DNA of 18,026 bases, taken from NCBI GenBank assembly GCA_036557185.1, contig DATBHZ010000186.1, positions 1-18,026 on the forward strand, given 5' to 3'. Numbering within the stretch: position 1 is the stretch's first letter; each line of letters opens with the position of its first letter. This document shows positions 7,539 to 14,156 of the stretch, piece after piece. The translations under genes were made by a program, and so were the position numbers. Below the pieces are notes generated by a model. That model did no database searches, was not told the DNA's origin, and saw nothing but the letters and a program-made list of their open reading frames with translations. The stretch is from DATBHZ01 sp036557185 (lineage in GTDB: Bacteria > Actinomycetota > Acidimicrobiia > IMCC26256 > JAENVU01).

Positions 7539-8630
7539 TCAGCTCCGAAGCTTCGGGATCACGTGCTCCCCGAGGAGCTCGATGGACCGCATCACCGATT
7601 TGTGCGGGATCTTGTACGGGTTGAGCAGGCACAGCAGCAGGTCGCAGTCGGCCGCGTCGTACCGGGTCGCGATCTCCAGGCAGCGCTCCGGATCGCCGAC
7701 GACGCACGCTCCCGACTCCACCAGGTAGTCGAAGGTGAGCAGGGAGAGGTCGAGGTCGGCGAGCACCTGCGCGTAGTCGTACGTTCCCAGCGGCTTGCCC
7801 TCCTGCCACGACGCCACCGTGCCGATGTGCCAGAGCGCGGTGCGGACATACCACTCGAACGACTCGCGCGCCTCGTCGTAGGCCTGCTCGTTCGTGTCCG
7901 CGCAGTGGACCATGGTGAACGTGGCAGCGCGCGGGTTGAGGAACTTGCCGATCGGCTGCGCGCGCTTCTGCGCGGCGCGATATCCCTCGATGCGGACGGC
8001 GAGGTCCTCGGGCGGCACACCGATGGTGAAGCTCAGCAACCCGAGCCCGAGCTCACCGGCGAGCACGTGGCTCGGCTCGCTGCTCGTCGCGACCCACAGC
8101 GGCGGGTGAGGCTGCTGGATCGGCTTCGGGTGCACGTTGCGAGGCGGGACGTCCCACGTGTCTCCGTGCCACTCGAACTCGTCCTCGGTCCAGGCCTTGA
8201 CGACCATGCGCAACCCCTCTTCCCATTGCGTACGGGTGAGGTTGGGGTCGGCCCCGAACCCTTCGAGCTCGGCACGCGTCGACGAGCGGCCCGTGCCGAA
8301 CTCCAGCCGCCCGTCGCTGACGATGTCGACGACTGCCGCGGCCTCGGCGGCGCGCACCGGGTGGTTGTACGGCTTGGGCAGGAGCCGGACGCCGTGGCCG
8401 ATCCGCAGCTTCGAGGTCTGTGCTGCGACGGCTCCATAGAGCGCGTCCGGGGCCGAGCAGTGGGAGTACTCGTCGAGGAAGTGGTGCTCGACCGTCCAGA
8501 AGCTCTGGAAACCGGCCTGCTCACCGAGGACGGCCTCCTCGATCGTGTTCTTGTAGGCCGCGTGCTCGCTGTGGGGTCCCCACGGCTTCGGAACCGGGAT
8601 CTCGTAGAACAGCGCGAAGTCCATGCTCAT
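7539..8630 (-). CDS. LLM class (luciferase-like) flavin-dependent oxidoreductase
   Basis: This is a TIM-barrel flavin enzyme of the bacterial luciferase-like superfamily, using FMN or F420 and probably acting as a monooxygenase or dehydrogenase on an organic substrate. It has 363 residues. Family stretches include the N-terminal MDFALFYEIPVP strand, FQSFWTVEHHFLDEY, SKLRIGHGVRLLP, AAVVDIVSDGRLEFGTGRSS, the WVATSSEPSH strand, and a C-terminal VGDPERCLEIATRYDAADCDLLL. The start at 8630 is fixed by an ATGA overlap with the tetR stop and a GAGAGGA 8 nt upstream; a second ATG lies two codons later. It is translationally coupled to tetR, so it is probably the regulator's direct target. The cofactor type and substrate cannot be decided from sequence alone. 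Confidence 0.9.
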   Translation of the reverse strand: MSMDFALFYEIPVPKPWGPHSEHAAYKNTIEEAVLGEQAGFQSFWTVEHHFLDEYSHCSAPDALYGAVAAQTSKLRIGHGVRLLPKPYNHPVRAAEAAAVVDIVSDGRLEFGTGRSSTRAELEGFGADPNLTRTQWEEGLRMVVKAWTEDEFEWHGDTWDVPPRNVHPKPIQQPHPPLWVATSSEPSHVLAGELGLGLLSFTIGVPPEDLAVRIEGYRAAQKRAQPIGKFLNPRAATFTMVHCADTNEQAYDEARESFEWYVRTALWHIGTVASWQEGKPLGTYDYAQVLADLDLSLLTFDYLVESGACVVGDPERCLEIATRYDAADCDLLLCLLNPYKIPHKSVMRSIELLGEHVIPKLRS

Positions 8631-9247
8631 CTCGAGCTTCCTCTCTGGAGACCTTGCACGATGAATTCCTCGACGAATGCCCGTACCGCTGCGCGATCGT
8701 CGAGATCGACCACGACCGACGGCATCAGGGTCAGCGACATCAGCACGCGCACGATCCACTCGGCCGCGCGCCGATGGTCGAGACCGCGGCGGATCTCGCC
8801 GCGCGACTCGGCGTCGGCGAGGAAGGGCAACCAGTACTCGACCCAACGCGCGAGCAACGTCTCGGCCTGCACAGCGAGCACCATGGCCAGGAGGGACTCC
8901 TGGTCGCCCGAAGGCGCGAGCGACATGAGCGGGTCGTCACGGTGCTCTCGGATGAACACCGCTGCTTCGGCGACCTGTGCCGCGAGCGTCCGCCTGCGTC
9001 GCACCGAGTCCTTGCTGCCCTCGACGAACCGATCGGCGGCGCGCTCGAGCACGGCGCCGACGAGCGCGTCCCGATCCGAGTAGTAGCGGTAGATCGAGCC
9101 ACGCGAGACTCCTGCCGCCCGCGCGACGTCGCCCATCGAGACCCGGCGAAGGCCGAAGCGTCGCATCTGCTGCTCGGCCGCCGCGAGGATGCGCTCGGCG
9201 GTGTCGGCAGCCAGCGGTTGTCTCGTGAGGGCCGGGGCACTAGACAT
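8627..9247 (-). CDS. TetR/AcrR family transcriptional regulator
   Basis: This is a DNA-binding, ligand-responsive repressor of 206 residues, typical for the family. The N-terminal three-helix domain contains ERILAAAEQQMRRFGLRRVS and the helix-turn-helix at about 37-56 (MGDVARAAGVSRGSIYRYYS), followed by the usual RDALVGAVLER helix. The C-terminal ligand-binding domain is divergent, and no ligand can be inferred. It overlaps the oxidoreductase gene by 4 nt and is divergent from the SDR-mutase operon. A perfect inverted repeat begins at the base immediately before its start codon, so it probably represses itself and the divergent operon. There is no Shine-Dalgarno; the promoter geometry gives a leader of only about 4 nt. 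Confidence 0.93.
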   Translation of the reverse strand: MSSAPALTRQPLAADTAERILAAAEQQMRRFGLRRVSMGDVARAAGVSRGSIYRYYSDRDALVGAVLERAADRFVEGSKDSVRRRRTLAAQVAEAAVFIREHRDDPLMSLAPSGDQESLLAMVLAVQAETLLARWVEYWLPFLADAESRGEIRRGLDHRRAAEWIVRVLMSLTLMPSVVVDLDDRAAVRAFVEEFIVQGLQRGSSR

Positions 9248-9274
9248 CTGAACAAGAAGTATTCAGTTGTTCAG
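9248..9274. promoter_or_regulatory. Candidate TetR operator: 8+8 inverted repeat
   Basis: CTGAACAA (9248-9255) and TTGTTCAG (9267-9274) are perfect inverted copies around an 11-nt spacer. The spacer itself ends in TTCAG (9262-9266), so CTGAA can also pair at a second, shorter register. The site lies in the 52-nt divergent gap, touches the tetR start codon and overlaps the predicted tetR -10. Size, symmetry and position are what a TetR-family operator would show. Binding is inferred. Confidence 0.7.
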
Positions 9275-9287
9275 TCGCTCGGGTCAA
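9258..9287 (-). promoter_or_regulatory. Candidate tetR-oxidoreductase promoter
   Basis: On the minus strand TTGACC (9287-9282) fits a -35 and AATACT (9263-9258) a -10, with an 18-nt spacer. The expected start near 9251 gives a leader of about 4 nt, fitting the absence of a Shine-Dalgarno before tetR. The -10 lies inside the inverted repeat, so repressor binding would block it. Confidence 0.45.
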
Positions 9288-9299
9288 GGGGGTGCGGTG

Positions 9300-10070
9300 A
9301 TGGACCGTCTTCGCGGCAAGGTCGCGGTCGTGACGGGAGCGGCTTCCGGCATCGGCAAGGCGACCGCCGCGCGGTTCGCCGACGAGGGAGCGATCGTCGT
9401 CGGGATGGATGTCACGGAAGCCGACGGGGTTGTCGCGCTCGACGTTCGTGCCGAAGCCGCCGTCGAGACCGCGCTTGCGGCGGTGCAGGAAGAGCACGGG
9501 CGGATCGACGCCCTCGTGAACGCCGCCGGTGTTGCCGGAGGAGGCCCGGCGCACATCGTGCCCGGCGACGAGTGGGACCGTGTCGTCGACATCAACCTCA
9601 AGGGCACCTTCCTCACGAACAAGCACGCGATCACTCTGATGCTCGAGCAGTTGCCGAACGCAGTCGGTGAGCGCGGATCGATCGTGAACCTCGCGAGTAT
9701 CGAGGGACTCGAAGGCACCGAGGGCGGGAGCGCGTACAACGCGTCGAAGGGTGGCGTCGTCATCCTCACGAAGAACCTCGCGCTCGACTACGGACGGCGT
9801 GGCATCCGCGTCAACTGCATCTGCCCGGGATTCATCGACACGCCGATGATGGCGGCGGTGTTCGACATGGACGACATGGAGGGAGTCCGGGAGTCCTTCG
9901 TCGAGGCGCACGCGCTGGGACGGTGCGGCGAGCCGGCCGAGATCGCGGCTGCGGCTCTCTTCCTGGCCTCCGACGACGCGTCGTTCGTCACCGGCTCGGC
10001 GATGGTCGTGGACGGCGGTTACACGGCGGGCCACCAGCACGGCATCGCGGCCATGCTGGGCCTGGGCTGA
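9300..10070 (+). CDS. SDR family NAD(P)-dependent oxidoreductase
   Basis: This is a classical short-chain dehydrogenase/reductase of 256 residues, normal length. The Rossmann glycine motif TGAASGIG is at 12-19. Asp37 at the end of strand 2 (GMDV) favours NAD(H) over NADP(H). The NAAG motif follows in the fourth strand. The catalytic residues are Ser133 (NLASIEG), Tyr146 and Lys150 (YNASK). The C-terminal SDDASFVTGSAMVVDGGYT is typical. The ATG at 9300 is preferred because AAGGGGG at 9286-9292 lies 7 nt upstream; a TTG at 9267 would sit inside the operator. It is the first gene of the operon opposite tetR and is followed by an acyl-CoA mutase 44 nt downstream, which suggests a hydroxyacyl or alcohol substrate in the same pathway. 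Confidence 0.93.
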   Translation: MDRLRGKVAVVTGAASGIGKATAARFADEGAIVVGMDVTEADGVVALDVRAEAAVETALAAVQEEHGRIDALVNAAGVAGGGPAHIVPGDEWDRVVDINLKGTFLTNKHAITLMLEQLPNAVGERGSIVNLASIEGLEGTEGGSAYNASKGGVVILTKNLALDYGRRGIRVNCICPGFIDTPMMAAVFDMDDMEGVRESFVEAHALGRCGEPAEIAAAALFLASDDASFVTGSAMVVDGGYTAGHQHGIAAMLGLG

Positions 10071-10114
10071 GGAGCGCCGGGGACGCACACCGCCGGGCGT
10101 GGGAACATGGGGCC

Positions 10115-11719
10115 GTGAGCGAGCGACCGCCGGGCCACGAGCCCGACTGGACCACCTACTCCGGCGTGCCACTGCAGCCGGTCTACGGGCCGGCCGACGC
10201 CGAGCGGCCCGGCACGTGGCCGTACACGCGGGGTGCGTTCCCCGAGATGTACCGCTCGAAGCTCTGGACCATGCGCCTCTTCGCGGGGTTCGGGACTGCG
10301 CTCGACACGAATCAGCGGTTCAAGGACATCCTCGCCGCCGGCGGCGACGGCCTCTCTACCGCGTTCGACCTGCCCACGCTCATGGGGCGCGACTCCGATG
10401 ACGCGCTCGCGTTGGGCGAGGTCGGCAAGTGCGGCGTCGCGGTCGACACCCTTGCCGACGTCGAAGACCTGTACCGCGACATCGATCTCGGCTCGGTCAC
10501 GACCTCGATGACCATCAACTCGCCGGCGGCAGTGCTGCTCGCCATGTACGTCGTCGCGGCGGAGGAGAACGGTACCCCGCGCAAGGTGCTCGGCGGCACC
10601 CTCCAGAACGACATCCTCAAGGAGTACCAGGCACAGAAGGAGTTCGTGTTCCCGCCGCGGCCGAGCATGCGGCTCGTCTCTGACGTGATCCGATTCTGCG
10701 CAGCCGAGATGCCGCGCTGGCACCCGATCTCGATCTCGGGCTACCACATCCGCGAAGCCGGCTCGACGGCTGCCCAGGAGCTCGCGTTCACCGTCGGGAA
10801 CGGATTTGCCTATGTCGAAGCCGCGTTGCAGGCCGGGCTCGACATCGATGCGTTCGCGCCACGGTTGTCCTTCTTCTTCAACGCGCACATCGACTTCTTC
10901 GAGGAGATCGCCAAGTACCGCGCTGCGCGGCGCATCTGGGCGCGCTGGATGCGCGACCGGTACGGCGCCAAGACCGAGCGATCCATGCAGATGAAGTTCC
11001 ACACCCAGACCGCCGGGGTCTCGCTCACCGCGCAGCAGCCCGAGGTCAACCTCATGCGCACAGCGATCGAAGCGCTCGCCGGCGTGCTCGGCGGGACCCA
11101 GTCCCTGCATACGAACTCCTTCGACGAGGCGCTGGCACTGCCGACCGAGAAAGCCGCGCGTCTCGCGCTCCGGACCCAACAGGTCATCGCCTACGAGAGC
11201 CGCGTCACGAACGTGGCGGATCCGTTGGGCGGATCGTGGTTCGTCGAAGAGCTCACGGACGAGATGGAGCGTGAGGCGGAGGAGCTGTTCGCGCACGTCG
11301 ATGCGCTCGGCGGCGGGTCGATGCTCGAAGGGACGCTCACCGGCATCGAGCAAGGTTGGTTCCAAGGAGAGATTGCGCAAGCCGCGTACGACGTGGAGCG
11401 CAAGCTCAACGACGGCCGTCACGTCATCGTGGGAGTGAACACGTTCACCGAGGGCAACGACGACGCACCGCCGGAGATCCTCAAGATCACGCGTGAGAGC
11501 GAGGACGCCCAGTTGAAGCGTCTCGCGGCCGTCAAGGCGGATCGCGACGCCGAAGCCGTGGAGTCGGCGCTCGCGCGCGTGCGCGCCGACGCCGAGGAGG
11601 CGGACTGCAACCTGATGCCGGCGCTGATCGGAGCCGTCGCCAGCTACGCGACGGTTGGCGAGATCATGGACGCGCTCGCTCAGGAGTTCGGCCGTTATCA
11701 CGAGTCGCCGGTCATCTGA
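10115..11719 (+). CDS. B12-dependent acyl-CoA mutase large subunit, isobutyryl-CoA-mutase-like
   Basis: This is the TIM-barrel, CoA-binding subunit of the methylmalonyl-CoA mutase family, which rearranges acyl-CoA carbon skeletons by a radical mechanism with adenosylcobalamin. It has 534 residues and ends before any B12-binding domain: no DxHxxG is present, so a separate small subunit is required and is not in the window. Family stretches are PTLMGRDSDD, SGYHIREAGSTAAQELA (His211 aligns with the catalytic His), FFFNAHIDFFEEIAKYRAAR, FHTQTAGVSLTAQQP and NVADPLGGSW. The substrate positions that are Tyr89 and Arg207 in methylmalonyl-CoA mutase align here with Phe56 and Gln174, as in isobutyryl-CoA mutase. 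Leu55 replaces the usual Gln before Phe56. The GTG start is the only sensible one; the ribosome site is weak. A hydroxyisobutyryl- or pivalyl-type substrate is possible. Confidence 0.88.
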   Translation: MSERPPGHEPDWTTYSGVPLQPVYGPADAERPGTWPYTRGAFPEMYRSKLWTMRLFAGFGTALDTNQRFKDILAAGGDGLSTAFDLPTLMGRDSDDALALGEVGKCGVAVDTLADVEDLYRDIDLGSVTTSMTINSPAAVLLAMYVVAAEENGTPRKVLGGTLQNDILKEYQAQKEFVFPPRPSMRLVSDVIRFCAAEMPRWHPISISGYHIREAGSTAAQELAFTVGNGFAYVEAALQAGLDIDAFAPRLSFFFNAHIDFFEEIAKYRAARRIWARWMRDRYGAKTERSMQMKFHTQTAGVSLTAQQPEVNLMRTAIEALAGVLGGTQSLHTNSFDEALALPTEKAARLALRTQQVIAYESRVTNVADPLGGSWFVEELTDEMEREAEELFAHVDALGGGSMLEGTLTGIEQGWFQGEIAQAAYDVERKLNDGRHVIVGVNTFTEGNDDAPPEILKITRESEDAQLKRLAAVKADRDAEAVESALARVRADAEEADCNLMPALIGAVASYATVGEIMDALAQEFGRYHESPVI

Positions 11720-11720
11720 G

Positions 11721-12338
11721 GTGACGATCGACAAGCGCGCGCTCGAAGTCGCGCGCGCCGCGAAGGGGTTCATGCCGGAGCCCGAGGGGCTCGCATTGTT
11801 CGAAGCAGCGCTGGACGGCGCACGTCTCGGGCCTCTGCTCGAGCTCGGCTCGTATTGCGGGAAGTCGGCCGTCTATCTCGGTTGCGCTGCGAAGGAGCGC
11901 GGGACGGTGCTGTTCTCGGTCGATCATCACCATGGATCGGAGGAGAACCAGGCGGGGTGGGAGCACCACGACACCGAGGTGGTCGACCCGCGTACGGGCC
12001 GTATGGACACGTTGCCGTTCTACCGGCGAACGATCGAGGACGCCGGCCTCGAGGGCACGGTCGTCGGCATCATCGGCGACTCACCGACCGTCGGTCGCTA
12101 CTGGGCAACGACTCTGGGGATGCTCTTCATCGACGGAGGCCATGCCGAGGACGTGGCGCGCGCCGATTACGAGACGTGGGCGCGTTTCATTGCTCCGGGC
12201 GGCGTGCTCGCGATCCACGACGTGTTCGAGGACCCGGCCGACGGCGGGCAGGCCCCCTTCCACGTCTGGCGGCGCGCGGTCGACGAACGCTTCGAGCCGA
12301 TCGCGACAACAGGGAGCCTGCGCACCTTGCGGCGCTGA
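11721..12338 (+). CDS. Class I SAM-dependent methyltransferase (Methyltransf_24-like)
   Basis: This protein of 205 residues resembles O-methyltransferase-like proteins of the Methyltransf_24 group. Motif I is LLELGSYCGKS at 39-49, followed by a strand ending in SVDHHHG. The LFIDGGHAEDVARADYETW segment and PGGVLAIHDVFEDP strand are characteristic, with acidic and His residues where some relatives bind a metal. The GTG at 11721 follows the mutase stop after a single base, so the two are co-transcribed. The gene ends 1 nt before the convergent stop of the toroid gene, leaving no room for a terminator between them. Its role next to a mutase is unclear; a tailoring step or simple co-transcription are both possible. 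Confidence 0.8.
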   Translation: MTIDKRALEVARAAKGFMPEPEGLALFEAALDGARLGPLLELGSYCGKSAVYLGCAAKERGTVLFSVDHHHGSEENQAGWEHHDTEVVDPRTGRMDTLPFYRRTIEDAGLEGTVVGIIGDSPTVGRYWATTLGMLFIDGGHAEDVARADYETWARFIAPGGVLAIHDVFEDPADGGQAPFHVWRRAVDERFEPIATTGSLRTLRR

Positions 12339-12339
12339 G

Positions 12340-13443
12340 TCAGCGCTCGGTGCTCCCGCGCCGAGCACCGCGCTCGGCCGCGACCTCGACGCCCGCCTGG
12401 ATCAGCTCGTCGGGGCTGAGCCCGACCGGCAGGTCCTCGCCGCGGAACAGGCCGGCGGTGGGCCCCTCGTCGCCGAGCGCGTGCGCGGCGAGGACCACGG
12501 CAGCCGAGTTCCAGGTCGGTTGGTCGGGGGTGAAGTGCTCGCCGTGCCGGTCGAAGCGCGCTCGGGGGAAGTTCATCCCGCACCAGTAGCTGCCGTCGTC
12601 GTGCCGGAGGAATTGCACCCACTCGAACAGAGCGCCGGCGAGCTCGGTTTCGCCGATCGCGTCGAGCGCCATGACCAGCTCACAGGTCTCCGCGGCCGTG
12701 ACCCAGGGCTGATCGGACACGCATCGAACGCCCCGACCCGGCACGACGAACGTGTCCCAGTACCGGGCGACGCGCATCCGCGCGCTCTCACCGCGCAGGA
12801 CGCCGCCGAGGATCGGGTAGTACCAGTCCATCGCCCATCGGCTCTTGTCGAGGAACCGGTCCGGACGGTGTGCGACGGCGATGGCGAGCGCTCCGACCGA
12901 CAGCTCCCAGTCCGGGCGATCGAGCCCGAGCCGCTCGGCGATCGCGATCGCGCACCGGAGGCTGTGATGGATGCTCGACGATCCGGTGAGCAGCGCGCCG
13001 TCGGCCGGGTCGTCGGCGCGCCACGCGATCTCGCCCGTCCCGGTCTGGTTCGAGAGCGCGTAGTCGATCGCACGCTCGACGACCGGCCAGTACTCGCGCA
13101 GGAACGTCGTGTCGCCGGTGCACTGGTAGTGATGCCAGACACCGGTGGCGACATAACAGGCGACGTTCGTGTCGAGCGTGGGGTCCTCCACGTCGTTGCC
13201 GAGGTAGTAGGCGTGCCACCCACCCGCTGGCCGTTGCATCGAGCGCAGCCACTCGTATGCGCGGATCGCGTCGTCGTGCCGGCGGCCGAGGTCCAGTGCC
13301 ATCGCCGCCTCGACCAGGTTCCAAGGATCAGTGTGGCCGCCCCTGGTCCACGGGATGTTGCCGTCGGGCATCTGCACGGCCGCGATTGCATCGACCGTCT
13401 CATCGAGCATCGCGGAGGTCAGGATGCCGTCGACTCCGTTCAC
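12340..13443 (-). CDS. Alpha/alpha-toroid protein ('prenyltransferase'-type annotation), function unknown
   Basis: This is a 367-residue protein with repeated helical-hairpin features of the squalene-cyclase/prenyltransferase/six-hairpin glycosidase fold. Visible repeats are QMPDGNIPW at 24-32, QRPAGGW at 70-76 (a QW-like Q-x3-G-x-W) and RHDDGSYWCG near the C-terminus. The DXDD catalytic motif of squalene-hopene cyclase is not seen, so terpene cyclisation is unlikely. The many Trp, Asp, Glu and His residues would also suit a carbohydrate-active (alpha/alpha)6 barrel. The GTG at 13443 overlaps the upstream methyltransferase stop (GTGA, 4 nt) and has AAGG about 8 nt upstream. It is the third gene of a coupled glycosyltransferase-methyltransferase-toroid unit, so a role in building or trimming a glycoconjugate is the best inference. 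There is no signal peptide, so it is probably cytoplasmic. Confidence 0.75.
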   Translation of the reverse strand: MNGVDGILTSAMLDETVDAIAAVQMPDGNIPWTRGGHTDPWNLVEAAMALDLGRRHDDAIRAYEWLRSMQRPAGGWHAYYLGNDVEDPTLDTNVACYVATGVWHHYQCTGDTTFLREYWPVVERAIDYALSNQTGTGEIAWRADDPADGALLTGSSSIHHSLRCAIAIAERLGLDRPDWELSVGALAIAVAHRPDRFLDKSRWAMDWYYPILGGVLRGESARMRVARYWDTFVVPGRGVRCVSDQPWVTAAETCELVMALDAIGETELAGALFEWVQFLRHDDGSYWCGMNFPRARFDRHGEHFTPDQPTWNSAAVVLAAHALGDEGPTAGLFRGEDLPVGLSPDELIQAGVEVAAERGARRGSTER

Positions 13444-14156
13444 CGGTCGACCTTCTGCGTGTAGACGACGAGGCTCTTGCCCAGGACGGGGTTGAGCGCC
13501 CGGTCGACGGCGGCAAGCCATCGCGGGTTCTCGGTGAGCTGCCAGACGAGGAAGTCGTGGTAGCGGCGAGCGACAGGCTTGTCGGGCTCGTCGACACCGC
13601 CGGCACACCGGATCCACCAGTAGGGGGAGTGGAGCGCGTGCGCGTGGTGCGAGCCGCGCAGCCACAGGCCCGAGGCCTCGAGGTCCTGCTCGAGCTCGTG
13701 TTGGCGGAAGATCCGAACGTGTCCACCCGGGGTGTCGTGGTAGTGGTAGTCGAGCGTCCAGCACACTCGCTCGGGCCAGCGTGTCGGCACCGTCACCGCC
13801 ATCCGCCCTCCGGGCTTGAGCACGCGCACGAGCTCCGCGATTGCTCCGCGGTGGTCCCAGATGTGCTCGAGGACCTCTGAGCAGACCACGCGGTCGAAGG
13901 AGTCGTCGGGGAAGGGGAGCGCGAGCGCGTCGCCGTTGACCGTGCCCCACGGCTGATCGGCCGGGATCTCCCCCGCCTGGTGCATCGCACCGACCGTGGC
14001 TCGTACGTCCTTCAGCTCGCCTTCGGAGTAGTCGAGCGCGACGACCGTTGCCCCGCGCTTGAGCGCAGCGAACGCATGGCGCCCGCCGCCGCAGCCCATG
14101 TCGAGGACACGTTCGCCCGCGCGGAGATCGAGGCGATCGAAGTCGACGGTCAGCAC
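13440..14156 (-). CDS. Class I SAM-dependent methyltransferase (Methyltransf_11-like)
   Basis: This is a 238-residue methyltransferase with a textbook SAM site: VLDMGCGGGRH with Asp19 to Gly25 as motif I, the strand-2 acid in ALDYSEGEL, a GDALALPFPDDSFDRV motif II region, SEVLEHI, and LKPGGRMAVTVPT. The C-terminal half contains aromatic and His-rich stretches (LDYHYHDTPGGHVRIF, HHAHALHSPYWW) that may form the acceptor site. The GTG at 14156 directly abuts the glycosyltransferase TAG stop, with GGAG 8 nt upstream; at its other end it overlaps the toroid gene by 4 nt. This packing suggests the three proteins act on one product. From memory, mycobacteria have a methyltransferase/glycosyltransferase neighbour pair (Rv0224c/Rv0225) that may be related; this was not checked. 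Confidence 0.88.
   Translation of the reverse strand: MLTVDFDRLDLRAGERVLDMGCGGGRHAFAALKRGATVVALDYSEGELKDVRATVGAMHQAGEIPADQPWGTVNGDALALPFPDDSFDRVVCSEVLEHIWDHRGAIAELVRVLKPGGRMAVTVPTRWPERVCWTLDYHYHDTPGGHVRIFRQHELEQDLEASGLWLRGSHHAHALHSPYWWIRCAGGVDEPDKPVARRYHDFLVWQLTENPRWLAAVDRALNPVLGKSLVVYTQKVDR

Noticed and set aside
7539..8846. Longer oxidoreductase reading frame starting about 72 codons upstream.
   Set aside because: The extension overlaps the tetR gene, is Arg-rich and has no family similarity. The ATGA overlap with a good ribosome site fixes the start at 8630.
9267..9299. TTG at 9267 as the start of the SDR gene.
   Set aside because: It lies inside the inverted repeat, has no ribosome site, and adds residues not seen in SDRs. 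The ATG at 9300 has AAGGGGG 7 nt upstream.
9923..10114. Upstream extension of the mutase frame over the end of the SDR gene.
   Set aside because: It overlaps the SDR coding sequence and has an Arg/Gly-rich composition typical of an off-frame translation; the family-like sequence begins after the GTG at 10115.
10107..10118. A three-codon ORF (ATG GGG CCG TGA) overlapping the mutase start.
   Set aside because: There is no TAnnnT box before it and it is too short to separate from chance.
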